Positions 52,620 through 61,018 of a stretch of DNA of 64,000 bases are shown here, piece after piece. Origin of the DNA: Actinoplanes auranticolor. Its GTDB lineage: Bacteria > Actinomycetota > Actinomycetes > Mycobacteriales > Micromonosporaceae. The notes under the pieces were generated by a model. That model did no database searches, was not told the origin of the DNA, and saw nothing but the letters and a program-made list of their open reading frames with translations. Location: contig NZ_BOQL01000031.1 of the NCBI RefSeq assembly GCF_018332655.1, positions 39,134-103,133 on the forward strand, in the 5' to 3' direction. The first letter of the stretch is position 1. Each line of letters begins with the position of its first letter. The position numbers and the translations under genes were made by a program.

Positions 52620-54352
52620 TGACGCTCTTCGAAGTCTGGGTTCCCGAGAAGACCGTCCGGCTGCGGATCGACGGAACGGACCGTGACATGGAACGCGGCG
52701 ACGACGGCTGGTGGCGCCTCGACGTGCCGGAGGCCGGGCCGGGCACCGACTACGCGTACCTGCTGCCGGACCACGACGGCGCGCTGCCGGATCCGCGCTC
52801 GGCGTGGCAACCCGAAGGCGTGCACGGTCCCAGCCGGGTGTACGACCACTCGGCCTTCGCCTGGACCGACGCTTCCTGGACCGGTCGCCAGCTGCCCGGC
52901 TCGGTCCTCTACGAGCTGCACGTCGGCACGTTCACCCCGCAGGGCACCTTCGACGCCGCGATCGAGCGGCTGGACCACCTGGTCGAGCTCGGCGTGGACC
53001 TGGTCGAGCTGCTGCCGGTGAACTCCTTCAACGGCGAGTACAACTGGGGTTACGACGGCGTCTGCTGGTACGCCCCGCACGAGGTGTACGGCGGCCCGGA
53101 CGGTCTCAAGCGCTTCGTGGACGCCGCCCACCGTAAGGGCATCGGGGTGGTGCTGGACGTCGTCTACAACCACTTCGGCCCCAGCGGCGCGTACGCCCCG
53201 ATGTTCGCGCCGTACCTCAGCGCCGCCGGCAGCAACCCGTGGGGCGACTCGGTCAACCTCGACGGGCCGCTGTCGGAGGAGGTCCGCCGCTACATCATCG
53301 ACAACGTGCTCAGCTGGCTGCGCGACTACCACGTCGACGGGTTGCGGCTCGACGCCGTGCATGCGCTGGCCGACCACAACGCCGTACACCTGCTGGAGCA
53401 GCTGGCGGCCGAGGTGGAGAGCCTGTCCACCCACCTGAACAGGCCGCTGTCGCTGATCGCCGAGTCGGACCTCAACGACCCGAAGCTGATCACCGGTCGC
53501 GAGGCGAACGGCTACGGCCTGCAGGGCCAGTGGGACGACGACGTGCACCACGTCCTGCACGCGCTGCTGACCGGCGAGCGGCAGGGCTACTACGGCGACT
53601 TCGGCTCGCTGGAGAGCCTGGAGACCGTACTGACCGGGGCGTTCTTCCACGCCGGCACGTGGTCCAGCTTCCGCCGCCGGCGGCACGGCCGCCCGGTCGA
53701 CCGGACCCGGATCCCGGGCCACCGGTTCGTCGCCTACCTGCAGAACCACGACCAGATCGGCAACCGGGCGATCGGTGACCGGCTGTCCGCGACCCTGTCG
53801 CCGGGCCGGCTCAAGATCGGCGCCACGCTGCTGTTCACCTCGCCGTTCACCCCGATGCTGTTCATGGGCGAGGAATGGGCGGCCAGCAACCCGTGGCAGT
53901 TCTTCACCAGCCACCCGGAGCCGGAGCTGGCCGCGGCCGTGCAGAACGGCCGGCGCCGCGAGTTCGCCTCGCACGGCTGGGCCGAGGCCGAGGTGCCGGA
54001 CCCGCAGGACCCCGCCACGTTCGAGCGCTCCAAGCTGGACTGGGACGAGCGGGAGAAGCCCGGCCACGCGGAGATCCTCCAGCTGCACCGGCAGTTGATC
54101 GCGCTGCGCCGCAGCCGCGCCGACCTGTCCGACCCGCGCCTGGACAAGGTCGAGGTCTGGCACGGCGACCAGTACGTGGTGATGCGCCGCGGTGACTGCG
54201 CGGTGGCCGTGAACCTGGCGGCGGGCCCGCAGACGATCAGCCTGCGGGCGGTGCCGCGCAGCGTGCTGCTCGCCACCGAGCAGGGCGTCGTCCTGCAGCG
54301 CGACCGGGTCGAGCTCCCGCCGGAGTCGGCCGTGGTGGTCGCCTTCCGCTGA
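52619..54352 (+). CDS. treZ: Maltooligosyltrehalose trehalohydrolase TreZ
   Basis: 577 residues. N-terminal CBM48-like domain (about 1-90), GH13 barrel with V-E-L-L-P-V-N-S-F, Asp in G-L-R-L-D-A-V-H, Glu in L-I-A-E-S-D-L-N-D and Asp in Q-N-H-D-Q-I-G-N-R. It releases free trehalose from the product of TreY. The ATG shares one base with the treY stop (TAATG). The operon thus turns storage glucan into a stress protectant without UDP-glucose. Confidence 0.95.
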   Translation: MTLFEVWVPEKTVRLRIDGTDRDMERGDDGWWRLDVPEAGPGTDYAYLLPDHDGALPDPRSAWQPEGVHGPSRVYDHSAFAWTDASWTGRQLPGSVLYELHVGTFTPQGTFDAAIERLDHLVELGVDLVELLPVNSFNGEYNWGYDGVCWYAPHEVYGGPDGLKRFVDAAHRKGIGVVLDVVYNHFGPSGAYAPMFAPYLSAAGSNPWGDSVNLDGPLSEEVRRYIIDNVLSWLRDYHVDGLRLDAVHALADHNAVHLLEQLAAEVESLSTHLNRPLSLIAESDLNDPKLITGREANGYGLQGQWDDDVHHVLHALLTGERQGYYGDFGSLESLETVLTGAFFHAGTWSSFRRRRHGRPVDRTRIPGHRFVAYLQNHDQIGNRAIGDRLSATLSPGRLKIGATLLFTSPFTPMLFMGEEWAASNPWQFFTSHPEPELAAAVQNGRRREFASHGWAEAEVPDPQDPATFERSKLDWDEREKPGHAEILQLHRQLIALRRSRADLSDPRLDKVEVWHGDQYVVMRRGDCAVAVNLAAGPQTISLRAVPRSVLLATEQGVVLQRDRVELPPESAVVVAFR

Positions 54353-54369
54353 GTGCGGTGACCCGGCGG

Positions 54370-55119
54370 TCAGCGGTGCAGGTTCGTCCTGGCCACGGCC
54401 GCCGGGTTCCGCGCCGCCGTCCGGGCGCCGCGCCAGCGCTGGCTCAGCGGGTAGGCCAGCGCGCGGCTGCCGTGCACCAGGCCGGTGGGATGCAGGTCCG
54501 CCGCGACGTTGCGCACCGGGTCGAACGCCAGATCCGCGTCCTGTTTCGCGGCCAGCGCCGCGCCGAAACGCAGCCGGCCGACGACCTCGACGGCCGCGCC
54601 GTCGGCCAGAGCGAGCAGCAGGACCGCGCCGTCGTGCCGGGCCGCGGCCGTCACGGATTCGAGGGTACGGCCGAGCGGTCCGGCGTCCGGGTCGGCCTGC
54701 ACACCGAGGTGGAACGTACGTCCGGAGCCGGTCCGGTACGGCAGGATCGACCCGTACACGGTGTCGAAGCTCGTCCGGGGCACCGGCACGTGACGCAGCA
54801 CCCGGCCCTTGCCGGAGGTGGAGAAGAGCAGGTCGTGCCGCCGTCCCGCGACGGGCCCGTGCACCCGTACGGCGACGCCGAGGATGTCGGCGCGGCCGGG
54901 CCGGGTGCCGATGCCCTTGGAGATCCGCAGGGTGACCGGATGCCGGCCCGGGCGGTCGAACAGCTCCGCGCCGGTCGGCTGGAGCGCACCCCAGACCTCC
55001 AGATCCCCGGTGAACGAGCGGCCGTCGGGATGCAGGAAGCGGCGTTCCCGGGAGCGAGCGACCCGCACTGCCACGGCGGTGCCGAGGGCAGCCACTGCCA
55101 CGACAGGAACGATTCTCAT
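54370..55119 (-). CDS. Catalase-fold protein without clear haem site
   Basis: 249 residues, starting with a hydrophobic helix (about 3-20) that may anchor it or serve as a signal. H-P-D-G-R-S-F-T-G-D-L, V-T-L-R-I-S-K-G-I-G and D-I-L-G-V-A-V-R-V recall the beta-barrel core of catalases. The C-terminal Tyr haem-ligand motif is not visible, and the length is about half a catalase. Actinobacterial relatives are often labelled phosphodiesterase or catalase-related without evidence. ATG 55119 has GGGA four bases before it. The function is unknown. Confidence 0.6.
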   Translation of the reverse strand: MRIVPVVAVAALGTAVAVRVARSRERRFLHPDGRSFTGDLEVWGALQPTGAELFDRPGRHPVTLRISKGIGTRPGRADILGVAVRVHGPVAGRRHDLLFSTSGKGRVLRHVPVPRTSFDTVYGSILPYRTGSGRTFHLGVQADPDAGPLGRTLESVTAAARHDGAVLLLALADGAAVEVVGRLRFGAALAAKQDADLAFDPVRNVAADLHPTGLVHGSRALAYPLSQRWRGARTAARNPAAVARTNLHR

Positions 55120-55187
55120 GTGGTCCCGGTACCCCGGATTTCGTGCCACCATGCGGACCCGTCGCACGGGTACGCCACGATGGCGTC

Positions 55188-55550
55188 ATGCCGGGAGACA
55201 AGCAGCGCGCCAAGCGTAAGACCAAATGGTATGAGGGGTGCGATTGCACCATCTGCGAGCTGCCGTCTCTGGGCCTCGGCCTGGTGTCGGCGATCCTGCT
55301 CGCCTTGTCCCGGCCGACCCGTGCGGGTGCCGGCTCACGCACTGGCAGCGCCGTCATGGCCGCTATCCGTGGTTATCGCCGGCTATCGCCCCGACTGCCG
55401 ACCCGCTGCCGCTTCGCGCCCACGTGCAGCGCCTACGGGTTGGAGGCGGTGCAGCGCTACGGCGCGGGCGAGGGCCTGCGGCTGACCACACGGCGGCTGC
55501 GGCGCTGCCGGCCCGGCGTCGGGTACGGGACCGCGGATCCCCTTCCGTGA
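55188..55550 (+). CDS. yidD: Membrane-protein insertion efficiency factor YidD, with N-terminal Cys-rich extension
   Basis: 120 residues. The YidD core (about 57-118) has I-R-G-Y-R-R-L-S-P-R-L-P-T-R-C-R-F-A-P-T-C-S-A-Y-G-L-E-A and R-L-R-R-C-R-P. YidD assists YidC-dependent insertion at the membrane. Ahead of it is an extension with C18-D-C20-T-I-C23 and a hydrophobic stretch (28-40), not present in the standard ~85-residue protein. yidD normally sits between rnpA and yidC; here it is alone, so it may be an extra copy. The start lacks a clear ribosome-binding site. Confidence 0.82.
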   Translation: MPGDKQRAKRKTKWYEGCDCTICELPSLGLGLVSAILLALSRPTRAGAGSRTGSAVMAAIRGYRRLSPRLPTRCRFAPTCSAYGLEAVQRYGAGEGLRLTTRRLRRCRPGVGYGTADPLP

Positions 55551-55596
55551 CCTTCGTCGGAAACGATGGGCGATCCGGTACAGGGACGGGAGTGCG

Positions 55597-56733
55597 GTGT
55601 CGATGATGGACGACGAGAGCGGCGAGGTGCGGGTCCGCAAGGTGGTCGTGCACCGGCGCGTGCCCGCCCAGCGCCGCCCCCGCCGGGCCCGGACGCAGCG
55701 CGCGCTGACCGGGCTCCGGCGCTCCTTCGCCCAGCCCGGGTTCGCCCGGACCGACTTGCTGACCCGCACCTGGGGCGGCTCGCTGGCGCCGTGGCGGCTG
55801 GTGGCCGTCGGGGTGATCATCGTCATGATGCTGGCGTTCGCCTGGGTGCGGCTCTTCCACATCGGCCCGCCCTCGGTCGAGGACCTGCGCCGCGCCGCCG
55901 GGGTCGACGAGTGGCAGACGCTGCCCATCGCGGTCAAGGACGATCAACCCGGCATCGCCGAGCGGGATCCCGAGACCGGCAAGTGGGCCGGCTTCGACAT
56001 CGACATCGCGTACATGATCGCCGAAGATCTGGGCTTCCGCCGCGACGAGGTGCTCTTCTACGGCATCGAGAGCGAGGACCGGGCCCGGATGGAGGCCACC
56101 GACCTGGAGGGCAAGCCGGTGCCGGTCAAGATGGTGATCGCGAGCTACAGCATCACGCCGGAGCGCGAGCGCGAGCCCAACGTCATGTTCACCCAGTCGT
56201 ACCTGCACACCGAGCAGTCGGTGATCACGTTGAAGGGTTCCGACAAGGTCGCCAGCCTCGAGGAATTCCGAGACAAGACCGTCTGCTCTTTGTCCAGCTC
56301 CACCAGCGCCCAGGCGGCTGCCGATTCCCGCGCCAAGCTGCGGCAGCGTAACCGCGTATCGGAGTGCTTCCGACTGCTGGACGACAAGAAGGTCGACGCG
56401 GTCAGCACCGACGCCGCGATTCTCGGCGGCTACAAGGCGCGTTTTCCGGACAAGTACGACCACTGGGACCTGGGCCTGGACAAGACCGAGGCGTGGGGGG
56501 TCAGCGTCGGCGCCAACGCGGCCCTGCGCGACCTGGTCAACATCACGCTCTACCGCTCCTTCAAAGACCCGAAGGACTCGCGCTGGGAGGAGGCGTACAA
56601 GAGCAAGATTCTCCCCGAGACGGTACTGAACGAGGCGGCCGACGGTCAGCTCGTGCCGCTGTCCCGGCCGGGACAGCCGGTCACCGCCCGGCCCCGGGTC
56701 CGCGAGCTGCCCTGGGAGGAGGTGGTCCCGTGA
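55597..56733 (+). CDS. Membrane-anchored GlnH-like solute-binding protein
   Basis: 378 residues. A basic cytoplasmic N-terminus (1-65) and one transmembrane helix (about 69-88) precede a type-3 solute-binding domain (about 110-350) with G-K-W-A-G-F-D-I-D-I-A-Y-M-I-A, I-A-S-Y-S-I-T-P-E-R-E and a D-K-T-V-C-S-L-S-S-S-T-S hinge. Such domains bind amino acids, commonly glutamate or glutamine. No ABC permease or ATPase follows; the next gene is a membrane protein with a 4-bp overlap. That resembles the GlnH-GlnX sensor pair of mycobacteria, which controls PknG. GTG start with GGGAG four bases upstream. Confidence 0.8.
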   Translation: MSMMDDESGEVRVRKVVVHRRVPAQRRPRRARTQRALTGLRRSFAQPGFARTDLLTRTWGGSLAPWRLVAVGVIIVMMLAFAWVRLFHIGPPSVEDLRRAAGVDEWQTLPIAVKDDQPGIAERDPETGKWAGFDIDIAYMIAEDLGFRRDEVLFYGIESEDRARMEATDLEGKPVPVKMVIASYSITPEREREPNVMFTQSYLHTEQSVITLKGSDKVASLEEFRDKTVCSLSSSTSAQAAADSRAKLRQRNRVSECFRLLDDKKVDAVSTDAAILGGYKARFPDKYDHWDLGLDKTEAWGVSVGANAALRDLVNITLYRSFKDPKDSRWEEAYKSKILPETVLNEAADGQLVPLSRPGQPVTARPRVRELPWEEVVP

Positions 56734-57746
56734 CCGTGACGCCGATGGCCCGGCCGGCCCGCCGCGTGCGCCGCAACCAGCTCAACTGGGTGCTCACCGC
56801 CCTGCCGGCGTTCCCGCTGGTGCTGCTCGTGCTCCGGCTCTGGTACCTGAGCCGCCAGGACCTGCCGACGATGCTGCTGCTGGTGCAGTACATCAGCCCG
56901 CTCGGCATGATCAGCGCGCTGATCATCACGTTGATCTGGACCATCCCGGCGGTCGTGCTGGTGCTGCGGGTCCTCGGCGGCCTGCTGCTGATCAGCTCGC
57001 CGGACCAGGAGGAGGCGGCCCGGCGTTCGTTGCTCGCGCTCACCGCCCTGCGCATGCCGGACTGGGTGGTGGGGGTCGCGGTCGCGCTGGCCGGCTTCAC
57101 CTGGCAGCTGCGGCTGCTGCCCACCCTGCTCATGCTGGTCGCGGTGATCCTGGCGCTGACCGCGGTGCAGCGCTACCCCGGTGAGCGCCGGATGCTGACC
57201 GTGGTCACCCTGGTGGTCCCGGTCGTGCTCGGCCTGCTGATCCTGATCTGGGTCCGGCCCGGCATCCGGGTGTCGCTGGCCGCGGGCGACTACGGCACCG
57301 CCGCGCTGCTGATCGCCCCCTCGCTGCTCGGCTGGCTGCTCACCGGCCCGCTCCCGCCCCGCGCCGCGCGGCTGGCCACGCACTGGCCGGCCGTGGGCGC
57401 GATGATCGTCGCCCCCTTCGTGATCGGCGTGGTCTTCCTGCGCGCGCCGGTGCTGCCCAACAGCGCCGTGGAGGTCGGCGCCCGGGGTGCCGCCGTCGAG
57501 GTGCTCCGCGGCCAGCTGATCACCGTCGACGACACCGCCACCACGATCCTGCAGCGCGGCGGCGAGGTGCGCTTCATCCCCAACGACGAGGTCCGGTCCA
57601 AGACCCTGTGCCCGGAGCCGATCCGGACGCAGAAAAGCCGGATCACGGTACGCGGCTGGCCGATCGACGAGTCCGCGCTCGAATGGGTCGCACCGACCCG
57701 GCAGGTCACCGACGTCGACCCGCGCTGCCTCGGGCGGCCGCTATGA
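56730..57746 (+). CDS. Polytopic membrane protein coupled to GlnH-like gene (GlnX-like position)
   Basis: 338 residues. About seven hydrophobic helices span 18-230, then a soluble domain (about 240-338) with Cys and W-V-A-P-T-R. GTG overlaps the preceding stop by four bases, so the two are translationally coupled. I do not recognise a sequence family. By position it may transmit ligand occupancy of the binding protein across the membrane, as GlnX does in mycobacteria. The alternative is a simple integral partner of unknown purpose. Confidence 0.65.
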   Translation: MTVTPMARPARRVRRNQLNWVLTALPAFPLVLLVLRLWYLSRQDLPTMLLLVQYISPLGMISALIITLIWTIPAVVLVLRVLGGLLLISSPDQEEAARRSLLALTALRMPDWVVGVAVALAGFTWQLRLLPTLLMLVAVILALTAVQRYPGERRMLTVVTLVVPVVLGLLILIWVRPGIRVSLAAGDYGTAALLIAPSLLGWLLTGPLPPRAARLATHWPAVGAMIVAPFVIGVVFLRAPVLPNSAVEVGARGAAVEVLRGQLITVDDTATTILQRGGEVRFIPNDEVRSKTLCPEPIRTQKSRITVRGWPIDESALEWVAPTRQVTDVDPRCLGRPL

Positions 57747-57837
57747 CCTCGGGATTTGCGCGGGTACGCACGGGTTGTCGCGACGCGCCGCCGACCACGT
57801 GCAGACAGGTTGGACCGGACCTGGCAGGCTGCACGCC

Positions 57838-58560
57838 ATGACCTTGCACCTGCGGTGGGCGGCCGTCACCGATAGAGGCCACGTCCGGAGCAACAACCAG
57901 GACGCTTACTACGCCGGTGACCGGCTCCTCGTCGTTGCGGACGGAATGGGCGGCATGGCCGCCGGCGACGTCGCGAGCCGCCTCGCCGTCGAGGCGATGA
58001 CCTCCCTCGACGTGCCGATCGACAACGACAGCCAGATGGACGCGCTGCACAAGGCGCTCGAGGTGGCCAACGGCCGGATCGCCGAGACCGTCGCCACCGA
58101 CGCCGCCCTGCAGGGCATGGGCACCACGCTGACCGCCGTGATCTTCTCCGGCGACCGCGCCGCCCTCGCCCACGTCGGCGACTCCCGGGCCTACCTGCTG
58201 CGCGACGGCCGGCTCAACCAGCTCACCAAGGACGACACGTACGTGCAGATGCTGGTGGACCAGGGCCTGATCCGGCCGGAGGAGGCGGGCAGCCACCCGC
58301 GCCGCGCGGTCGTCACCCAGGCGCTGCAGGGCGAGCCGGTCAGCCCGTCGTACGTGATCGTCGAGCCCGAGCCCGGCGACCGCTGGCTGCTGTGCAGCGA
58401 CGGCCTCACCACCGTGGTCTCCGCCGAGCGGATCGAGGCCGAGATGCTCGCCTGCGACGCGCCGCAGAGCTGCGCCGAGCGCCTGCTCGACCTCGCGTTG
58501 CAGGGCGGCGGCCCGGACAACATCACGGTGATCGTCGCCGATTTGACCGCCGTCGACTGA
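57838..58560 (+). CDS. PP2C-family serine/threonine phosphatase
   Basis: 240 residues, catalytic domain only, without membrane anchor. The metal-binding residues are D22 in N-N-Q-D, D35 in V-A-D-G-M-G-G, the Asp in C-S-D-G-L and G-G-P-D-N-I-T-V-I-V. H-V-G-D-S-R-A-Y-L is the family core. It removes phosphate from Ser/Thr of target proteins. It follows the GlnH-like/membrane pair, so it may take part in that signalling. A Ser/Thr kinase, usually nearby, is absent. ATG 57838 is preferred because codons upstream look non-coding. Confidence 0.9.
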   Translation: MTLHLRWAAVTDRGHVRSNNQDAYYAGDRLLVVADGMGGMAAGDVASRLAVEAMTSLDVPIDNDSQMDALHKALEVANGRIAETVATDAALQGMGTTLTAVIFSGDRAALAHVGDSRAYLLRDGRLNQLTKDDTYVQMLVDQGLIRPEEAGSHPRRAVVTQALQGEPVSPSYVIVEPEPGDRWLLCSDGLTTVVSAERIEAEMLACDAPQSCAERLLDLALQGGGPDNITVIVADLTAVD

Positions 58561-58570
58561 GCGTCGAGAT

Positions 58571-58604
58571 CCCGGGCCGCCGCGGCTTCCCGCAACGGCC
58601 CGGG
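58571..58604 (+). terminator. Stem-loop after phosphatase gene
   Basis: CCCGGGCCG (58571-58579) pairs perfectly with CGGCCCGGG (58596-58604) over 9 bp around a 16-base loop, ten bases after the phosphatase stop. It has no U-tract. It probably separates this transcript from the following GGDEF-EAL gene. Confidence 0.55.
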
Positions 58605-58662
58605 GCTGCGGTACCTTACTCCGGTCGCGGGACGGCCAGCCGCGGCTCTGCTGCGGGTGGTG

Positions 58663-61005
58663 ATGACGACGGGACGGCTGTCGGCACAGTCAGCCGTGAC
58701 GCTGGTGCTCGTCGCCGCCGTCACGGCGATCGGCACGTACGCGGTGCCCGCCGGAGCCGGCCAGCGACTCTTCACCGACGCCGCCCAGTGCGCCGCGGGC
58801 GTGCTCGCCGCCGTGGTCTGCTTCGCCGCCGGACGGGACAGGTCGGGTCACCGGCGCCGCTGGCGCATCCTGCTCGGCACCGGCCTGGCCGGATTCGCGG
58901 TGGTGCGCCTGTGGTGGACCATCAGCGACGTCCTCGAGCGCACCCGTGAAGTCGCGGCCGACCTGACCGACATCGGCGTGCTCGCCCTGCCGGTCTTCAC
59001 CGTGCTCGCCCTCGTGGCCGGCTCGATGGCCCTGCCGCGGCCGGTGCAGGCGTCGCTGCGCCGGGACCGGATCGTGCTGGTCATCGACAGCGTCCTGATC
59101 GCGGGCTCGCTGCTGGCGCTGGTCTGGTCGGCGGTGCCCCGGCGGATCTTCGACGAGGTGGGGGAGAACCCCTGGATCGTGGGCTTCGCGGCGGCGTACC
59201 CGGTCGCCGACCTGCTGATCGCCGTGATGGTCGTGCTGCTGCTGGCCACCCGCCCGGCCTCCCGGGCGGCGCGGGTGCCGCTGCGGCTCACCGCGCTGGC
59301 CATGCTGGCCCTGGGCGTCTCCGACACGCTGCGGCTGCTGCAGCTGAGCAGCGGCGTGCTCACCCCGGTCGAGTCGGCCGGCTACCTGCTCGGGCCGGCG
59401 CTGCTCGCCCTGGCGGCGATCAGCAACCCCGGGCTGGGCGAGCCGAGCCTCGACGAGCACGCCGAGGCGGAGTGGCTGCACCTGCTGCTGCCGTACGTGC
59501 CGGTCGTCGCCACCGGTGTGGTCATCGCGGTGCGCACCGGTACGGGCGGCCAGCTGACGTCGTACGAGGCGTACCTCGGGTGGCTCGGCCTCGGGCTGGT
59601 GGTGGCCCGGCAGATGTTCACCATCGTCGACAACACGGTGCTGCTCGCCCGCGTCTCCGAGGGCCAGCAACGGCTGCACCACCAGGCGTACCACGACTCG
59701 CTGACCGGCCTGGCCAACCGGGCGCTGTTCCGCGAACGGCTGGTGCTGGCCCTCGACGCGTACCGGCACCGCGGCGTACCGGTGGCGCTGCTCTTCGCCG
59801 ACCTGGACGACTTCAAGCTGATCAACGACAGCTTCGGCCACGCCATGGGCGACCGGCTGCTGCGCGCGATCGGCGACCGGCTGGTCGCCGCGGCCGGCCC
59901 CGGCGCCCTGGTGGCCCGCCTCGGGGGCGACGAGTTCGCGGTGCTGCTCGACCACCGCGCCGCCGACGCCGAACCGGCCGGGCACCGCATCCTGGCCGCG
60001 CTGCGCGAACCGTTCGTCATCGACGGCCACACCGTCGGGGTCAGCGCCAGCCTCGGCCTGGTCGTCCCCGAGCCCGGTGACATCGAACTGTCCGCGGACA
60101 CCCTGCTGCGCCGCGCGGACGCGGCGATGTACGTCAGCAAGCGCCGCGGCAAGAACGCCCTCGCCCGCTACTCCGGCGGCGCCGACGGCGGACCGAACGC
60201 GGACCTGCCGCACCTGCTGGCCCGGGCCCTGTCCGGCGCACCGGCGGCGGCCGGCTTCGAGGTCTACTACCAGCCGATCGTCCGGCTCACCGACGGCGCG
60301 ATCGTCGCGGTGGAGGCGCTGGCCCGGTGGACCGACCCGGTGGCGGGACCGGTCGACCCGGACGTGTTCGTGACGGTCGCGGAACGCACCGGGCTGGTCG
60401 CGGCGATCGACGACTTCGTGCTGGACCGGGCCTGCGCGGACGCGGCGGGGCTGGCCAACACGTACGGCCGGCCGATCGACGTGCACGTGAACGTCTCCGC
60501 GGCCCGGCTGGGGCAGCACGGGCTGGAGGAGGCGGTGGCCCAGGCGCTGGACCGGCACAACGTACGGCCGTCCCGGCTGGTCGTGGAGATCACCGAGACC
60601 CGCCGCATCCCGGACATGCCCCGCGCGATCGAGGTCGCGGAACGCCTGCGCCGGCGCGGGGTACGGGTGGCCCTGGACGACTTCGGCAGCGGGTACAACG
60701 CGCTGGCGCAGCTGCACTCGCTGCCGGTGGACATCGTGAAGCTGGACTCGTCCCTGACCGATGTGGACGTGTCACCGGAGCGGGCCGGGGCGTTGTGCCG
60801 TTCCGTGCTGGCGATCTGCGCCGAGCTCGGGATCGCGGTGGTGGCCGAGGGGATCGAGACGCCTGCCCGTGCTCACGCCCTCGCCGCGCTGGGGTGTCAT
60901 CTCGGGCAGGGATATCTGTTCGGTCAGCCCGGGCCTGTTCACCGCCTCACCGCGACCATTCCGGCCCAGCCTTCCCCGCATCCCTCGAAGCACCTGGCGT
61001 CCTAG
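58663..61005 (+). CDS. Membrane GGDEF-EAL protein (c-di-GMP turnover)
   Basis: 780 residues. About nine membrane helices (to ~320), then GGDEF with an intact G-G-D-E-F (421-425) and EAL with an intact E-A-L (551-553), D-D-F-G-S-G and K-L-D-S-S. Both synthesis and hydrolysis of c-di-GMP are possible. It is similar in layout to the protein at 29568-31919 but differs in sequence and keeps the canonical EAL. ATG 58663 is preceded by two in-frame GTGs. The gene is convergent with hrpB, stops 13 bp apart. Confidence 0.9.
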   Translation: MTTGRLSAQSAVTLVLVAAVTAIGTYAVPAGAGQRLFTDAAQCAAGVLAAVVCFAAGRDRSGHRRRWRILLGTGLAGFAVVRLWWTISDVLERTREVAADLTDIGVLALPVFTVLALVAGSMALPRPVQASLRRDRIVLVIDSVLIAGSLLALVWSAVPRRIFDEVGENPWIVGFAAAYPVADLLIAVMVVLLLATRPASRAARVPLRLTALAMLALGVSDTLRLLQLSSGVLTPVESAGYLLGPALLALAAISNPGLGEPSLDEHAEAEWLHLLLPYVPVVATGVVIAVRTGTGGQLTSYEAYLGWLGLGLVVARQMFTIVDNTVLLARVSEGQQRLHHQAYHDSLTGLANRALFRERLVLALDAYRHRGVPVALLFADLDDFKLINDSFGHAMGDRLLRAIGDRLVAAAGPGALVARLGGDEFAVLLDHRAADAEPAGHRILAALREPFVIDGHTVGVSASLGLVVPEPGDIELSADTLLRRADAAMYVSKRRGKNALARYSGGADGGPNADLPHLLARALSGAPAAAGFEVYYQPIVRLTDGAIVAVEALARWTDPVAGPVDPDVFVTVAERTGLVAAIDDFVLDRACADAAGLANTYGRPIDVHVNVSAARLGQHGLEEAVAQALDRHNVRPSRLVVEITETRRIPDMPRAIEVAERLRRRGVRVALDDFGSGYNALAQLHSLPVDIVKLDSSLTDVDVSPERAGALCRSVLAICAELGIAVVAEGIETPARAHALAALGCHLGQGYLFGQPGPVHRLTATIPAQPSPHPSKHLAS

Positions 61006-61018
61006 TTCTGCTGGTTGC

